The position numbers and the translations under genes are program-made. From Sellimonas caecigallum (GTDB lineage: Bacteria; Bacillota; Clostridia; Lachnospirales; Lachnospiraceae), in assembly GCF_045038405.1 (NCBI RefSeq), contig NZ_CP173660.1:2694997-2758996 (forward strand): a DNA stretch of 64,000 nucleotides, written 5' to 3'. The notes under the pieces were generated by a model that did no database searches, was not told where the DNA came from, and worked only from the letters and a program-made list of their open reading frames with translations. Shown here in pieces: positions 25,790 to 34,052 of this stretch; positions within the stretch are counted from its first letter, which is position 1, and every line of letters starts with the position of its first letter.

Positions 25790-25830
25790 CAATCTCCCCG
25801 GCCAGGTGTATTCCTGTGCCGGGGAGATTG
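25790..25830 (-). terminator. Terminator of the glycine reductase operon
   Basis: CAATCTCCCCGGC and GCCGGGGAGATTG form a perfect 13-bp stem with a short loop, 28 bases after grdD; a GCGTTTT stretch follows on the minus strand. A second small hairpin (GAAGCAG/CTGCTTC, 25746-25764) follows. Confidence 0.8.
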
Positions 25831-25857
25831 TGGATCTTCTCTTAATCCTCTTGCGGA

Positions 25858-27012
25858 TTAGTTGATATATCCAGCTTTCTTTAATTCTTCTTCTGCTTTG
25901 GAAAGGTTTGCTTCAGATACACGAATGATCGGTCCTGTACATCCCATTCCGCTTTCAGCATAGATATTGATCTTCCAAAGTACACGTACCGCATCATCAA
26001 GATCCATAACTTCGATACCTGCAATCTGTGCTGTCACGATTTCCTTTGGAGGTTCTTTTACTTCTTCTTCAGCTGCAGCCGGTTTTGCAACCGTCTTATA
26101 TGCAGCCAGAACTTCACTGAATCCAGCTTTCTTTACTTCTGCGAATTCTGCTTTTGCCACTTCAAACACCTTGTTGCGAACAAGTTCTGCTGCATAGCAA
26201 ATTGCATTTGCGATGACCGGTGCTCCGGAAGCACGGGAGACGATCATAACTAATTCTTCGTAGCCTTCGCCGATTCCAGGTCCGTATCCGTAACCTGTTG
26301 CTTCAAAACTTCCTCCAGTGTTGAAAGAAGAAAGCATCTTTACAAGAATGTTTCCTGTCAGGGAATCCGTTACAAGGATATCCGGAGATGCCTGAAGCAC
26401 ATCATTTCCACGCATTACACATCCGCCGTCCGCACGTCCGGATTCAGCGAATTCAATATCATAACCTTTTTCTTTCAGTTCTTTCAGGGCTTTTTCTGTC
26501 TGACGGGCACCATCCACATTCAAAATACCTACTGTAGGTTTTTTGATTCCGCATGCCTTTGCTGTGATTACCCCGTAAACAGCATTTTTGATCATTCCTT
26601 CGATACGATCTGTACTGGATGTACCAGTCGTATTTGCGATGAACATTTCTTTGCCCCTTGCTGGTGTAACAACGCGTCCTACTGTTGACACGCCGATCGG
26701 GAATGGGAAATGCATTGTTACAGCTCCGTCTACTTCCTTATTTTTCAGCATGTCTTCCATCTTTTTATGGCCTTCTTCATCGTCAGCCACTTTGATCGTT
26801 GTTACTCCTTCTGCTTCCAGTGTACCGATGTAGTATACATCAACACCCTGTTTTGCAGCCATTACCGCTGCCTGCATGGAATTTTCTTCGCCATGTTCGC
26901 TTCCCATTCCGGTAAGAGCGATCTTCGGGCGCTTTCCATACTGTCCGCTTTCCAGACCCTGCGCCATTTCCATGAAGGTAGAGGCAATCATTTTTTCGAT
27001 ACTACTTGCCAT
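25858..27012 (-). CDS. grdD: Glycine reductase complex component C, subunit alpha (GrdD)
   Basis: The protein matches GrdD: an N-terminal PlsX/phosphotransacetylase-like domain (KIALTGMGSEHGEENSM, MHFPFPIGVSTVGR, TGTSSTDRIEGMIKN) and a short C-terminal extension joined by an Ala/Glu/Pro linker (about residue 320). Component C takes the carboxymethyl-selenocysteine group of GrdA and forms acetyl phosphate through an acetyl-thioester. ATG 27012 follows GAGGTGG; GTG 27021 overlaps that site. It is the last gene of the operon, 13 bases after grdC. Confidence 0.95.
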   Translation of the reverse strand: MASSIEKMIASTFMEMAQGLESGQYGKRPKIALTGMGSEHGEENSMQAAVMAAKQGVDVYYIGTLEAEGVTTIKVADDEEGHKKMEDMLKNKEVDGAVTMHFPFPIGVSTVGRVVTPARGKEMFIANTTGTSSTDRIEGMIKNAVYGVITAKACGIKKPTVGILNVDGARQTEKALKELKEKGYDIEFAESGRADGGCVMRGNDVLQASPDILVTDSLTGNILVKMLSSFNTGGSFEATGYGYGPGIGEGYEELVMIVSRASGAPVIANAICYAAELVRNKVFEVAKAEFAEVKKAGFSEVLAAYKTVAKPAAAEEEVKEPPKEIVTAQIAGIEVMDLDDAVRVLWKINIYAESGMGCTGPIIRVSEANLSKAEEELKKAGYIN

Positions 27013-27025
27013 TTTCTCCACCTCA

Positions 27026-28558
27026 CTATTCTGCCATCAGAGTTTCAGCGAATTCTTTCATTGCTTTTGCGATCAGGCCTTTTACTTCTTCTTCAGATAC
27101 TGTTCCAGCAGCATCGTTTCCTTCGTTTGCCTGGATCACAAAAGATACACCATCGAACAGGTTTGTCATACGTCCAAGGAAGAGACTTCCTTTACCGATG
27201 ATCATTGCTTTCTTAATGTTTCCAGCCAGGATATCTTCACGTGCAACTCCGATGTACGGAACACCTGAAGGAATATGTCCCTGTGTCGGAGCCCATCCTG
27301 TAAGTCCGTGTTTCTGAATGAAATCCGGGAGTTCTTTTCTGTCGATATCACCGCGTTTTACTGCGAGAGCACCGATCATCTTGTAGTTAGCAAGCGGAAC
27401 ATCTCCTGCTCCAGCCGGTTTTGTGATATCCGGATTCTGCATTTCCGGTGAGAATTTATCGATATCTGTTACTTTCCAGCCTACTCTGTCAAGAGGATCT
27501 GTAACAAGACTTCCGATTACAGCCTGCGGAGCAGATCCTGTACCTACAGTATGACGTCCAAGTACATCCAGGTTGATTTCCGGGTTTACTCCGTCATTTT
27601 CAGAGATAACTACTGCAAATCCACCAAGGCAGTCTTCCAGGATCGGAAGGCCTTTCTTTACGTGGTCTTTACCGTTCATACCTAATTTTGCTGTACATCC
27701 TCCAGCAGTTACGACAACTGTCTTGTAAGCACCAGATTTTACGAGTGCAGCTGCTTCGATCAGAGCGTGTGTAGGTCCGGCACAGAATCCTCTGGAGTCA
27801 GAACCTGTAGCAGACACGAGTCCAGCTACTTCTGCGGCAGCTTTTGCGAAGTTACCGCCACCTCTCTGGTTCATATCTCCACATGCTTCTTCTGCACAGT
27901 CGATTACGTATTCTACGTCTTCTTTATTGATACCTGCATTTCTTACGGCATATAAAAGAGCAAGTACGCTGGAAGCTTTGCTCATCAGGTTTTCATGCAT
28001 TACATGAGCGGAAAGGTTTACGTCGATATCATGAGCTGTTCTCACACATCCAACAAGCTCATTGTTGTGATATAATCCTTCTGCATGTTCATTTTCGATA
28101 AAATGCTTAATTTCATCAAGTTCATATCCTTCTTCAATCTTGGAGACGATATCTTCCGTGATGATCGGATCTGCAGCAAATGCATCTTTATGTGCACTTA
28201 CGAAATTCTTGTCCAGTTTTACAACTTCGAACATGTCGCAAGCCTGAACTAAAAGAAGGAATTCTTCTTCAGGCATAATTTCGCCGTATTTTCCGTATCT
28301 TTCTGCTCCTTCTTTTTTCTTATCAAAATAAGGGAATTCTACCTGTGCCAGTTCATCCGGATGGGCATTTCCGATGTATACCTGGTTCGGCCAATAATTT
28401 ACGCAATCCTCATAAGAGCGAAGATGGCCTCTTAATTCTTTCAAATATTCTGATTCCGGATTAACAACTCTTTCTGTTGTCTGTGTTGTTCCGTTGTATA
28501 CTACCATTTCAGGAGTATGTACTAATACATAGCTTGCTCCTTTGATTACACTGTTCAT
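27026..28558 (-). CDS. grdC: Glycine reductase complex component C, subunit beta (GrdC)
   Basis: The 510-residue protein has a thiolase/FabH-like region with FCAGPTHALIEAAALVKSGAYKTVVVTAGGC around residues 255-290, matching GrdC, which carries the acetyl-thioester in component C. It lies next to grdD as in other glycine reducers. A 27-base hairpin in the 88-base gap upstream separates it from grdA. Confidence 0.95.
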   Translation of the reverse strand: MNSVIKGASYVLVHTPEMVVYNGTTQTTERVVNPESEYLKELRGHLRSYEDCVNYWPNQVYIGNAHPDELAQVEFPYFDKKKEGAERYGKYGEIMPEEEFLLLVQACDMFEVVKLDKNFVSAHKDAFAADPIITEDIVSKIEEGYELDEIKHFIENEHAEGLYHNNELVGCVRTAHDIDVNLSAHVMHENLMSKASSVLALLYAVRNAGINKEDVEYVIDCAEEACGDMNQRGGGNFAKAAAEVAGLVSATGSDSRGFCAGPTHALIEAAALVKSGAYKTVVVTAGGCTAKLGMNGKDHVKKGLPILEDCLGGFAVVISENDGVNPEINLDVLGRHTVGTGSAPQAVIGSLVTDPLDRVGWKVTDIDKFSPEMQNPDITKPAGAGDVPLANYKMIGALAVKRGDIDRKELPDFIQKHGLTGWAPTQGHIPSGVPYIGVAREDILAGNIKKAMIIGKGSLFLGRMTNLFDGVSFVIQANEGNDAAGTVSEEEVKGLIAKAMKEFAETLMAE

Positions 28559-28590
28559 TGTTAGTGTCCACCCTTTCTTTGAAGATAAAA

Positions 28591-28617
28591 GGCGGCGGAC
28601 TCATTCCGCCCACCGCC
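28591..28617 (-). promoter_or_regulatory. Intercistronic hairpin between grdA and grdC
   Basis: The minus strand forms GGCGGTGGGCGGA-ATGAG-TCCGCCGCC followed by TTTTATC. Inside an operon it may act as a leaky terminator, raising grdA over grdCD, or as an RNA-processing/stability element. Confidence 0.6.
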
Positions 28618-28646
28618 TCATGGAATCCGAAATCTTCAGATTCTTC

Positions 28647-29120
28647 TTATAAGTATTTGCAGAATTCGTCACGGATAGCGGACATTTCGCTGACGATATC
28701 ATCAACGTCCAGTACCATTTCCATCATTCCTACCTGTTCATCATAAACAGCTTCATCAAACTCTGCTTTTAATTCTGGTTCACATACGTGATATGTCGTG
28801 AGTCCAAGCTGGACCCCTGTCAATGGACCTGCGAATGTCGGGTCACCTGCTGTTACAGTTTCAGCTGCAAGACCAGCAGCTTCACCTTCAGCAGCACCAA
28901 GTACTACTACAAGGTTTTCTGCGCCGAATTCATCTGCGAATTCTTTAACCCTCTTCTGATTCTCAAGATCCATTGCGCCTGCGCTCGTTCAGACGAAACA
29001 TTCTGTTGAAGAAAAAACAATTTCTCCTCCGGCTGTCTTTACGCATTCTGCGATAGCCGGTCCCGGAACACCATCACGGTCGCCAATAATAATGACTTTT
29101 TTACCTTCTAAAATTGCCAT
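28647..29120 (-). CDS. grdA: Glycine/sarcosine/betaine reductase selenoprotein A (GrdA), UGA read as Sec44
   Basis: Reading from ATG 29120 (GGAGG nine bases upstream) gives 157 residues with one in-frame UGA at codon 44, in ECFV-U-TSAGAMDLENQ. This is the known active-site context of GrdA, which carries the carboxymethyl group on selenocysteine between components B and C. A conventional ORF search starts only after the UGA at MDLENQ and so shortens the protein. It implies that selA-D and tRNA-Sec are present elsewhere in the genome. Confidence 0.96.
28989..28991 (-). other. UGA selenocysteine codon of grdA
   Basis: This in-frame UGA is flanked by Cys-Phe-Val before and Thr-Ser-Ala-Gly after, as in GrdA. 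The bases just 3' (ACGAGCGCAGGCGC...) are where the bacterial SECIS stem should lie. Confidence 0.95.
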
Positions 29121-29238
29121 GATGTTTTTCCTCCTTCCCTTCATTTTAATAATATATGTTTTCAGATACTTTTATCCGAGGACACTGGCATGCCCTCCGT
29201 AAAGCCCATAGGGCAATTACGCATTGTTATGCTTTTCC

Positions 29239-29559
29239 TTAAGCGTAGTATTTTTTGATCATTTCTTCTACTGCTTCCGGAGTAGCGTCTTCTTTAACCA
29301 GTTCTTCTACCTTTTCGCCGCCTTTGTAGATAGCGATAACCGGAAGACCTAAGATCTTCTGTCCGATAGCAAGACGACGTGCTTTTGTTGTGTTTAAGGA
29401 TGTGAATTTGATCTTATCGCCGTATTTTTCAGCGTATGCATGAATGTGCGGCATCAGAGCCTGACACGGAACGCATCCGTCTCCGAAAAAGTCAACTAAA
29501 ACATATCCTTCAGCTTCCAGAACTTCTGGTCCAAATGTATTCTTATCTACTTCTAACAT
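29239..29559 (-). CDS. trxA: Thioredoxin of the glycine reductase system, CVPC active site
   Basis: The 106-residue thioredoxin fold has active site GDGCVPCQAL (Cys29, Cys32) instead of WCGPC, and the cis-Pro in GLPVIAIY. GCVPC thioredoxins are known from other glycine-reducing clostridia, where they pass electrons from thioredoxin reductase to the selenoproteins. The gene lies between trxB and grdA, which supports this role. Confidence 0.95.
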   Translation of the reverse strand: MLEVDKNTFGPEVLEAEGYVLVDFFGDGCVPCQALMPHIHAYAEKYGDKIKFTSLNTTKARRLAIGQKILGLPVIAIYKGGEKVEELVKEDATPEAVEEMIKKYYA

Positions 29560-29585
29560 TGTTAAAAACTCCTCCTTATAAAAGA

Positions 29586-30524
29586 TTATTCGTTAATATA
29601 TTTTTCTGCCTGTGTAGCAGCGATCGCTCCGTCTGCAGCTGCTGTTACAACCTGGCGTAAGCTCTTGATACGTACATCTCCGGCAACAAATACACCTGGG
29701 ATGTTTGTGTGCATATTTTCATCGCCTTTGATATATCCTCTTTCATCCATGTCGATGATTCCTTCGAAAATTTTGGAATTCGGGATTGTTCCGATAAATC
29801 CAAACACACCGAACATCCCGTCTTCTTCGTCAGCTTCAATCGTTGTAAGTTCGCCTGTCTTCACGTTCTTAACAACCATGGAAGAAAGAATTCCGTCTCC
29901 GTCGAGTTCTTCTACTACTGTATCCCATAAGAAATGGAGTTTGTCATTTTTAAACGCTTTTTCCTGAATGGACTTCGCTGCACGAAGTTCGTCACGTCTG
30001 TGGATAATTGTGACTTTTCTTGCGAATTTTGTCAGATACATAGCTTCCTCAACAGCAGAATCTCCGCCGCCGACTACAAACACTTCGAAGTCTTCAAAGA
30101 AGTTTGCATCGCATGTTGCGCAATAGGAAACACCTTTGCCCATAAATTCTTTTTCGCCTTTACATCCAATCGGACGTGCAAAAGCACCTGTTGCGATAAT
30201 AACTGTCTTTCCAAGATATTCTGCCTTGGCACTTTTCAGTTTCTTTACTTCGCCTTCCAGCTCAACAGAATTGATTACATCTGTCACTCTTTCAGCTCCG
30301 AATTTTTCAACCTGTTCTGTCATTCTCGCAATTAAAGAAGGTCCGCTTTCACCTTCTACAATCTGTCCCGGATAGTTTTCGATTTCATCCGTGATTGCAA
30401 TCTGTCCGCCGTCTTTACCTTTTTCGATGATGAGGGTAGACAGACGGCTTCTTCCTGCATACAGTCCTGCAGCCAAACCTGCCGGTCCTGCTCCCAGGAT
30501 AATTACGTCATAAATTTTGCTCAT
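29586..30524 (-). CDS. trxB: Thioredoxin reductase
   Basis: The 312-residue flavoprotein has the FAD motif GAGPAGLAAGLYAG, redox pair CATC (SYCATCDANFFED), NADPH motif GGGDSAVEEA and the C-terminal FAD segment GVFVAGDVR. It reduces the neighbouring CVPC thioredoxin with NADPH, giving the electrons for glycine reduction. It is 26 bases upstream of trxA. Confidence 0.96.
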   Translation of the reverse strand: MSKIYDVIILGAGPAGLAAGLYAGRSRLSTLIIEKGKDGGQIAITDEIENYPGQIVEGESGPSLIARMTEQVEKFGAERVTDVINSVELEGEVKKLKSAKAEYLGKTVIIATGAFARPIGCKGEKEFMGKGVSYCATCDANFFEDFEVFVVGGGDSAVEEAMYLTKFARKVTIIHRRDELRAAKSIQEKAFKNDKLHFLWDTVVEELDGDGILSSMVVKNVKTGELTTIEADEEDGMFGVFGFIGTIPNSKIFEGIIDMDERGYIKGDENMHTNIPGVFVAGDVRIKSLRQVVTAAADGAIAATQAEKYINE

Positions 30525-30563
30525 AACGCTTTACTCCTTCTTTCTTTTTAGTCTTTATCTTCA

Positions 30564-30592
30564 GCATACAGGCAGGGGTTCCGCCTGTATGC
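30564..30592 (-). promoter_or_regulatory. Intercistronic hairpin between grdB and trxB
   Basis: GCATACAGGC and GCCTGTATGC form a perfect 10-bp stem with a 9-base loop in the 106-base grdB-trxB gap. No strong T-run follows. An RNA processing or stability element is likely. Confidence 0.5.
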
Positions 30593-30630
30593 CTATTTCC
30601 ACATGACGTCAGAAAAGAGTCCTCTTTGGC

Positions 30631-31938
30631 TTAGTTATCGAAGATTGTCTGATCTTCTACTTCTGTAGTCAAAGCATTCAGTGCTTTTTCTACGATGCCT
30701 TTACGAAGCTCGTATTCTTCTTCTTTTGTAAGTGCCGGATTACCAAGCGGATGAGGGATGGCAATAGCCGGTACGATTCTGTTGGCACCAACTGTCATGG
30801 AGATTGGTGTTACAGTACAGATATGAACAACCGGAAGTCCAGCTGCTTCGATACCTTTAACGAGCGTTGCACCGCAACGCGTACAGGTACCTCATGTAGA
30901 GGTTAAGATAACTGCATCTACTCCGTCTGCTTTCATCTTCGGAGCAAATTCTTCAGCAAATGCTTTCGCAGAAGCAACGGCTGTTCCGTTACCTACTGTT
31001 GTATAGAATTTGTCATACAGTTTTCCGATCTTTCCTTCTTTTTCCATTTCACGGAGAACGTCTACCGGAAGTACGCGGTCTGCATCTTCGTTTGCATATA
31101 CCGGGTCATATCCACCGTGAGCTGTTTCAAATGTTTCTTCTGTAAGATCATCCACACCAGCGATGCTGTATTCGCCGTATTTGGAAGCGTTGGAGCTTTC
31201 GATGTGGTCCGGATTTCCTTTCGGTACGATACCGCCAGATGTAACAAGAGCGATCGTAGCTTTGGAGAGATCTTTTACAGCCGGGTTCGGAGCAACTCTG
31301 TCGAATGTCGGCATCGGGTACTCTGTCTCGAACGGCTTGTCTGCTAATTTCTTAAGAAGCATCTTAACAGCACGTTTGGATCCTCTTTCTTCTTCGAAGA
31401 AGTTCACACGAACACCATTCGGCATATATCCTTCCTGGCAGGAAGCGCCGATTGCTTCTTTCTTAGCAAGTTTGAGAGCTAATGGAGCCATCTTGGAAAC
31501 CGCGCCTCTCATACCTGCTGCAGAGTTCTTTGTAGATACTGTGTAGACTTTGTTCTTGAACATGTCTGCACCTGGGTTTTCTGTGTACATACCTGTAACA
31601 GCCGGAATACCAAGTTCTTCCTGAACTGCGTCGCAGATTGTTCCACATGCCACTCCGTAACGTCCAGCGTTGAATGCCGGTCCAGCTACGAATACGTCCG
31701 GGCTGTATTTCTTTACAACTTCAAGAATTTCAGCTTTTGCTTTGTCAAGGTTTTCGTTGAAATAAGAGTCACCGCAGATGATTGTTGCAACGATTTCTGC
31801 TTCTTCTCCGAATGCCTGTTTAAATGCCATACCTGGTCCGACAACTTCGCCTTCGCGAACTTCTACCGGGTAATCAGCTTTTTCTTCTCCACCAATATTA
31901 GCGAAGAACTGATTGATATAATGAACTACTTTTAACAT
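30631..31938 (-). CDS. grdB: Glycine reductase component B selenoprotein (GrdB), UGA read as Sec349
   Basis: The frame from ATG 31938 passes through UGA at codon 349 and continues to TAA at 30631, giving 435 residues. The context is ILTST-U-GTCTRCG, the UxxCxxC motif of GrdB, the substrate-activating subunit that binds the Schiff-base glycine formed by the pyruvoyl group of GrdE. A normal ORF search ends at the UGA and loses the last 87 residues. It lies 18 bases after grdE. Confidence 0.96.
30892..30894 (-). other. UGA selenocysteine codon of grdB
   Basis: This in-frame UGA falls in the UxxCxxC active-site motif. The downstream GGTACCTGTACGCGTTGCGG bases can form a local stem and may be part of the SECIS. 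Confidence 0.95.
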
Positions 31939-31956
31939 CCTTTTCTTCCTCCTTCA

Positions 31957-33237
31957 CTATCTGGCGCTTAAGTAACCAAATCCTGTTTCGTTTGTTGCAC
32001 CTGTAATTGCCTGGATTTCTACTTCGATCGTTCCGTCTTCACGTAAGCTGTGTTCGTTACCACCAGCGATCGTGTTTACATAATCCAGTGTTCCGATGAC
32101 TTTGTCAAGCTTCGGAAGTACGATTACCTGGTTTGCATTACCACCTGTTACAACAGCGTCAGCGGCTGCATCAGCGTCAGCAAGTGACTGGGATTTTCCA
32201 TCGCGTCCTGCATATTCGTCTGTGATGATGACAGTCTTCACACCTTCTGCTTCGATCTTCTTGCAGTTCATGATAAGGTCTGTATCCGGGTTACCGAATC
32301 CTTCCTGAGATACGATGACAGCATCCAGATCAAGAAGACGGCAAAGTTTTGCTGTCCAGTCTGAGGAGCGCTGTTTATCTGCAAGATAAACGTTTTCGTT
32401 TGTAAGAATCTGACATACAAAGTTGATTGTCTTTCCATGTTCTTCGAACAGATCGTGAACAACCGGATTGTTTTCGTGAACATATGTAGGGTTCTTATCA
32501 CATGCAGATACACAGTTACCGGAAACGATTGCTCCGTCCATTACTTCTGTCGGATTGATGATCGTAGAAAGAGTTTTCTTTGCATCCACTCCGTAAACAT
32601 ATGTATCATGCAGAAGTCCCTGACTCTGAAGCATCTGAACATATGCTACTCTCGGAAGTCCCGGAAGTTTTTCCATTCCTTCTTTGATTCCGTATGTTTC
32701 GTATACTTTTGTTTCATCCGGTGTGAGATTTCTTGCAAGTTCTCCAAGATATACAGCTACACGGAAACCAGCAAAGCGAACTGCTTTTTCATAGTCGTGC
32801 TGTTTGATTCCTTCAACCGGTTCACATACAACAACAAGGTTATTCAGTTTGGAGAATGGTGTGTAGTCTGCTCCAGGACCTGTCATATCAATGATACCTT
32901 CCTGGAATCCGACGATCTTACCTGCTGTAACAACAGCCATTCCTTTTAACGCATATGTTTTTCCTTCTCCTACTGTGTCAACTTTAGAGATAACGCCCGG
33001 GAAAACTCCTCCTCTTCCTTCTACTTTGACACGAGGTTCAATAACGTCTTTAACCGGAGTGATTCTTACACTTTCTCCTGGTCTTGCGATATCAAATTTT
33101 ACACTTGCAATGTGCTCGTCCTCAAGGACAACTTCTTTTACAGCTTCTTCGGATACATAAAGAACACCGTCTTCGATTTTGGATTCAGCACCAAACTGGA
33201 TGTCCTTAATAAAAATGTGACCCACTTCTAATTTCAC
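31957..33237 (-). CDS. grdE: Glycine reductase component B precursor (GrdE), pyruvoyl-forming
   Basis: The 426-residue proprotein is cut before a Cys, whose residue becomes a pyruvoyl group that binds the amino group of glycine. The cleavage site GNCVSACDKNPTY is present with Cys242, the same number as in the characterised Eubacterium (Acetoanaerobium-type) enzyme as I recall it. The two products would be about 241 and 185 residues. It precedes grdB. Confidence 0.95.
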   Translation of the reverse strand: MKLEVGHIFIKDIQFGAESKIEDGVLYVSEEAVKEVVLEDEHIASVKFDIARPGESVRITPVKDVIEPRVKVEGRGGVFPGVISKVDTVGEGKTYALKGMAVVTAGKIVGFQEGIIDMTGPGADYTPFSKLNNLVVVCEPVEGIKQHDYEKAVRFAGFRVAVYLGELARNLTPDETKVYETYGIKEGMEKLPGLPRVAYVQMLQSQGLLHDTYVYGVDAKKTLSTIINPTEVMDGAIVSGNCVSACDKNPTYVHENNPVVHDLFEEHGKTINFVCQILTNENVYLADKQRSSDWTAKLCRLLDLDAVIVSQEGFGNPDTDLIMNCKKIEAEGVKTVIITDEYAGRDGKSQSLADADAAADAVVTGGNANQVIVLPKLDKVIGTLDYVNTIAGGNEHSLREDGTIEVEIQAITGATNETGFGYLSAR

Positions 33238-33306
33238 TGTAATTCCCTCCTTCTAAAATGTGAATTGTATGCCCCAAAGTACACCTTGTACTTTATAGCC
33301 GTTGTC

Positions 33307-33690
33307 TTACCACGCTTCCGCTGACGGGAGCGCGCTGGATATCAGTGTATAATCAATCAGTCTGAAATCCTCATAAACCTGCGGTTTGTATTTATCCGAC
33401 TTAAACTCGAACTTTTTGCAGGCTGCAATCGCATTTTCAATAATTTTCATTCCATCCGGATCTGCCCCGCTCTTAGAAACCGATACCATGACCGATTTGT
33501 AAGGCGTCTCATTTGGTTTTACGCTTCCGGATAACGGATGGGTAAGGAGACGATACCCCTTGTACACCTCATCTCTGACTTTTTTCAAAACATCTTCATA
33601 GGAAATTTCATAATATTCCACTTGATACTCATCCCCAAGTTTTTCCAGGACAAGCGGATTGTTTGTAATGATTCTAAAATCTTTCTTCAT
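33307..33690 (-). CDS. grdX: GrdX family protein
   Basis: The 127-residue soluble protein (RIITNNPLVLEKLG..., LLTHPLSGSVKPNETPYKSVMVS) belongs to the GrdX family, found only at the start of glycine, sarcosine or betaine reductase operons. Its job is unknown. It is the first gene after the riboswitch terminator, with GGAAGAG near the start. Confidence 0.92.
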   Translation of the reverse strand: MKKDFRIITNNPLVLEKLGDEYQVEYYEISYEDVLKKVRDEVYKGYRLLTHPLSGSVKPNETPYKSVMVSVSKSGADPDGMKIIENAIAACKKFEFKSDKYKPQVYEDFRLIDYTLISSALPSAEAW

Positions 33691-33702
33691 ACTCTCTTCC
33701 TG

Positions 33703-33750
33703 TAAAAAAGGCGGCTTTGGTTCCGCAAACTGCTGAACTCAAGGCCGCCC
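33703..33750 (-). terminator. Riboswitch-controlled terminator before grdX
   Basis: On the minus strand GGGCGGCCTT pairs with AAGCCGCC followed by TTTTTT. It lies between the glycine aptamer and grdX, only 13 bases before the gene, as expected for an expression platform. Confidence 0.85.
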
Positions 33751-33794
33751 TTCTGTCTTATGTACGTTCTGATTTAATGAAACTATACATGATT

Positions 33795-33900
33795 CAGAGT
33801 GTGGTCCTTTCCCCGATCCTTTTGCCTGAAAGTTTCACCTTTTCATACAAAGGCTTGCATCTTCGGCGGTTCTTGAAGTGAACTCTCTCGCAGGAAAAAT
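33795..33900 (-). ncRNA. Glycine riboswitch (single aptamer)
   Basis: The minus strand has GCGAGAGAG, then CCGCCGAAGATGCAAGCC, a variable P3 stem, and ACTTTCAGGCAAAAGGAT, the conserved core of the gcvT/glycine aptamer. Only one copy is seen instead of the common tandem pair. It should favour antitermination when glycine is present, turning on the glycine reductase operon. Confidence 0.92.
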
Positions 33901-33953
33901 CATCCCACTATTCATTTTTTATAATCATATGTGTCCTTCACAAATCTGTTTAA

Positions 33954-33959
33954 AGTATA
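33954..33959 (-). promoter_or_regulatory. -10 element of the grd operon promoter
   Basis: TATACT on the minus strand lies about 55 bases before the aptamer. A weak TGGCAA -35 candidate is 17 bases further upstream. The -35 is uncertain. Confidence 0.5.
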
Positions 33960-34052
33960 TCATAATTATTTATAGATTGCCAGCTTTTTATCAAAATTGC
34001 ACATAGTTTTTTTCTATAAGTAATCACGCCTCGTCATACTGATTGCTTAGAC

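Noticed and set aside
28974..29120. Frameshift or nonsense mutation in grdA
   Set aside because: The UGA lies exactly at the known Sec44 position in the CFVU context, so it is recoding, not damage.
30631..30894. Truncated grdB
   Set aside because: The frame continues after UGA with the conserved GTCTRCG motif to a proper TAA stop.
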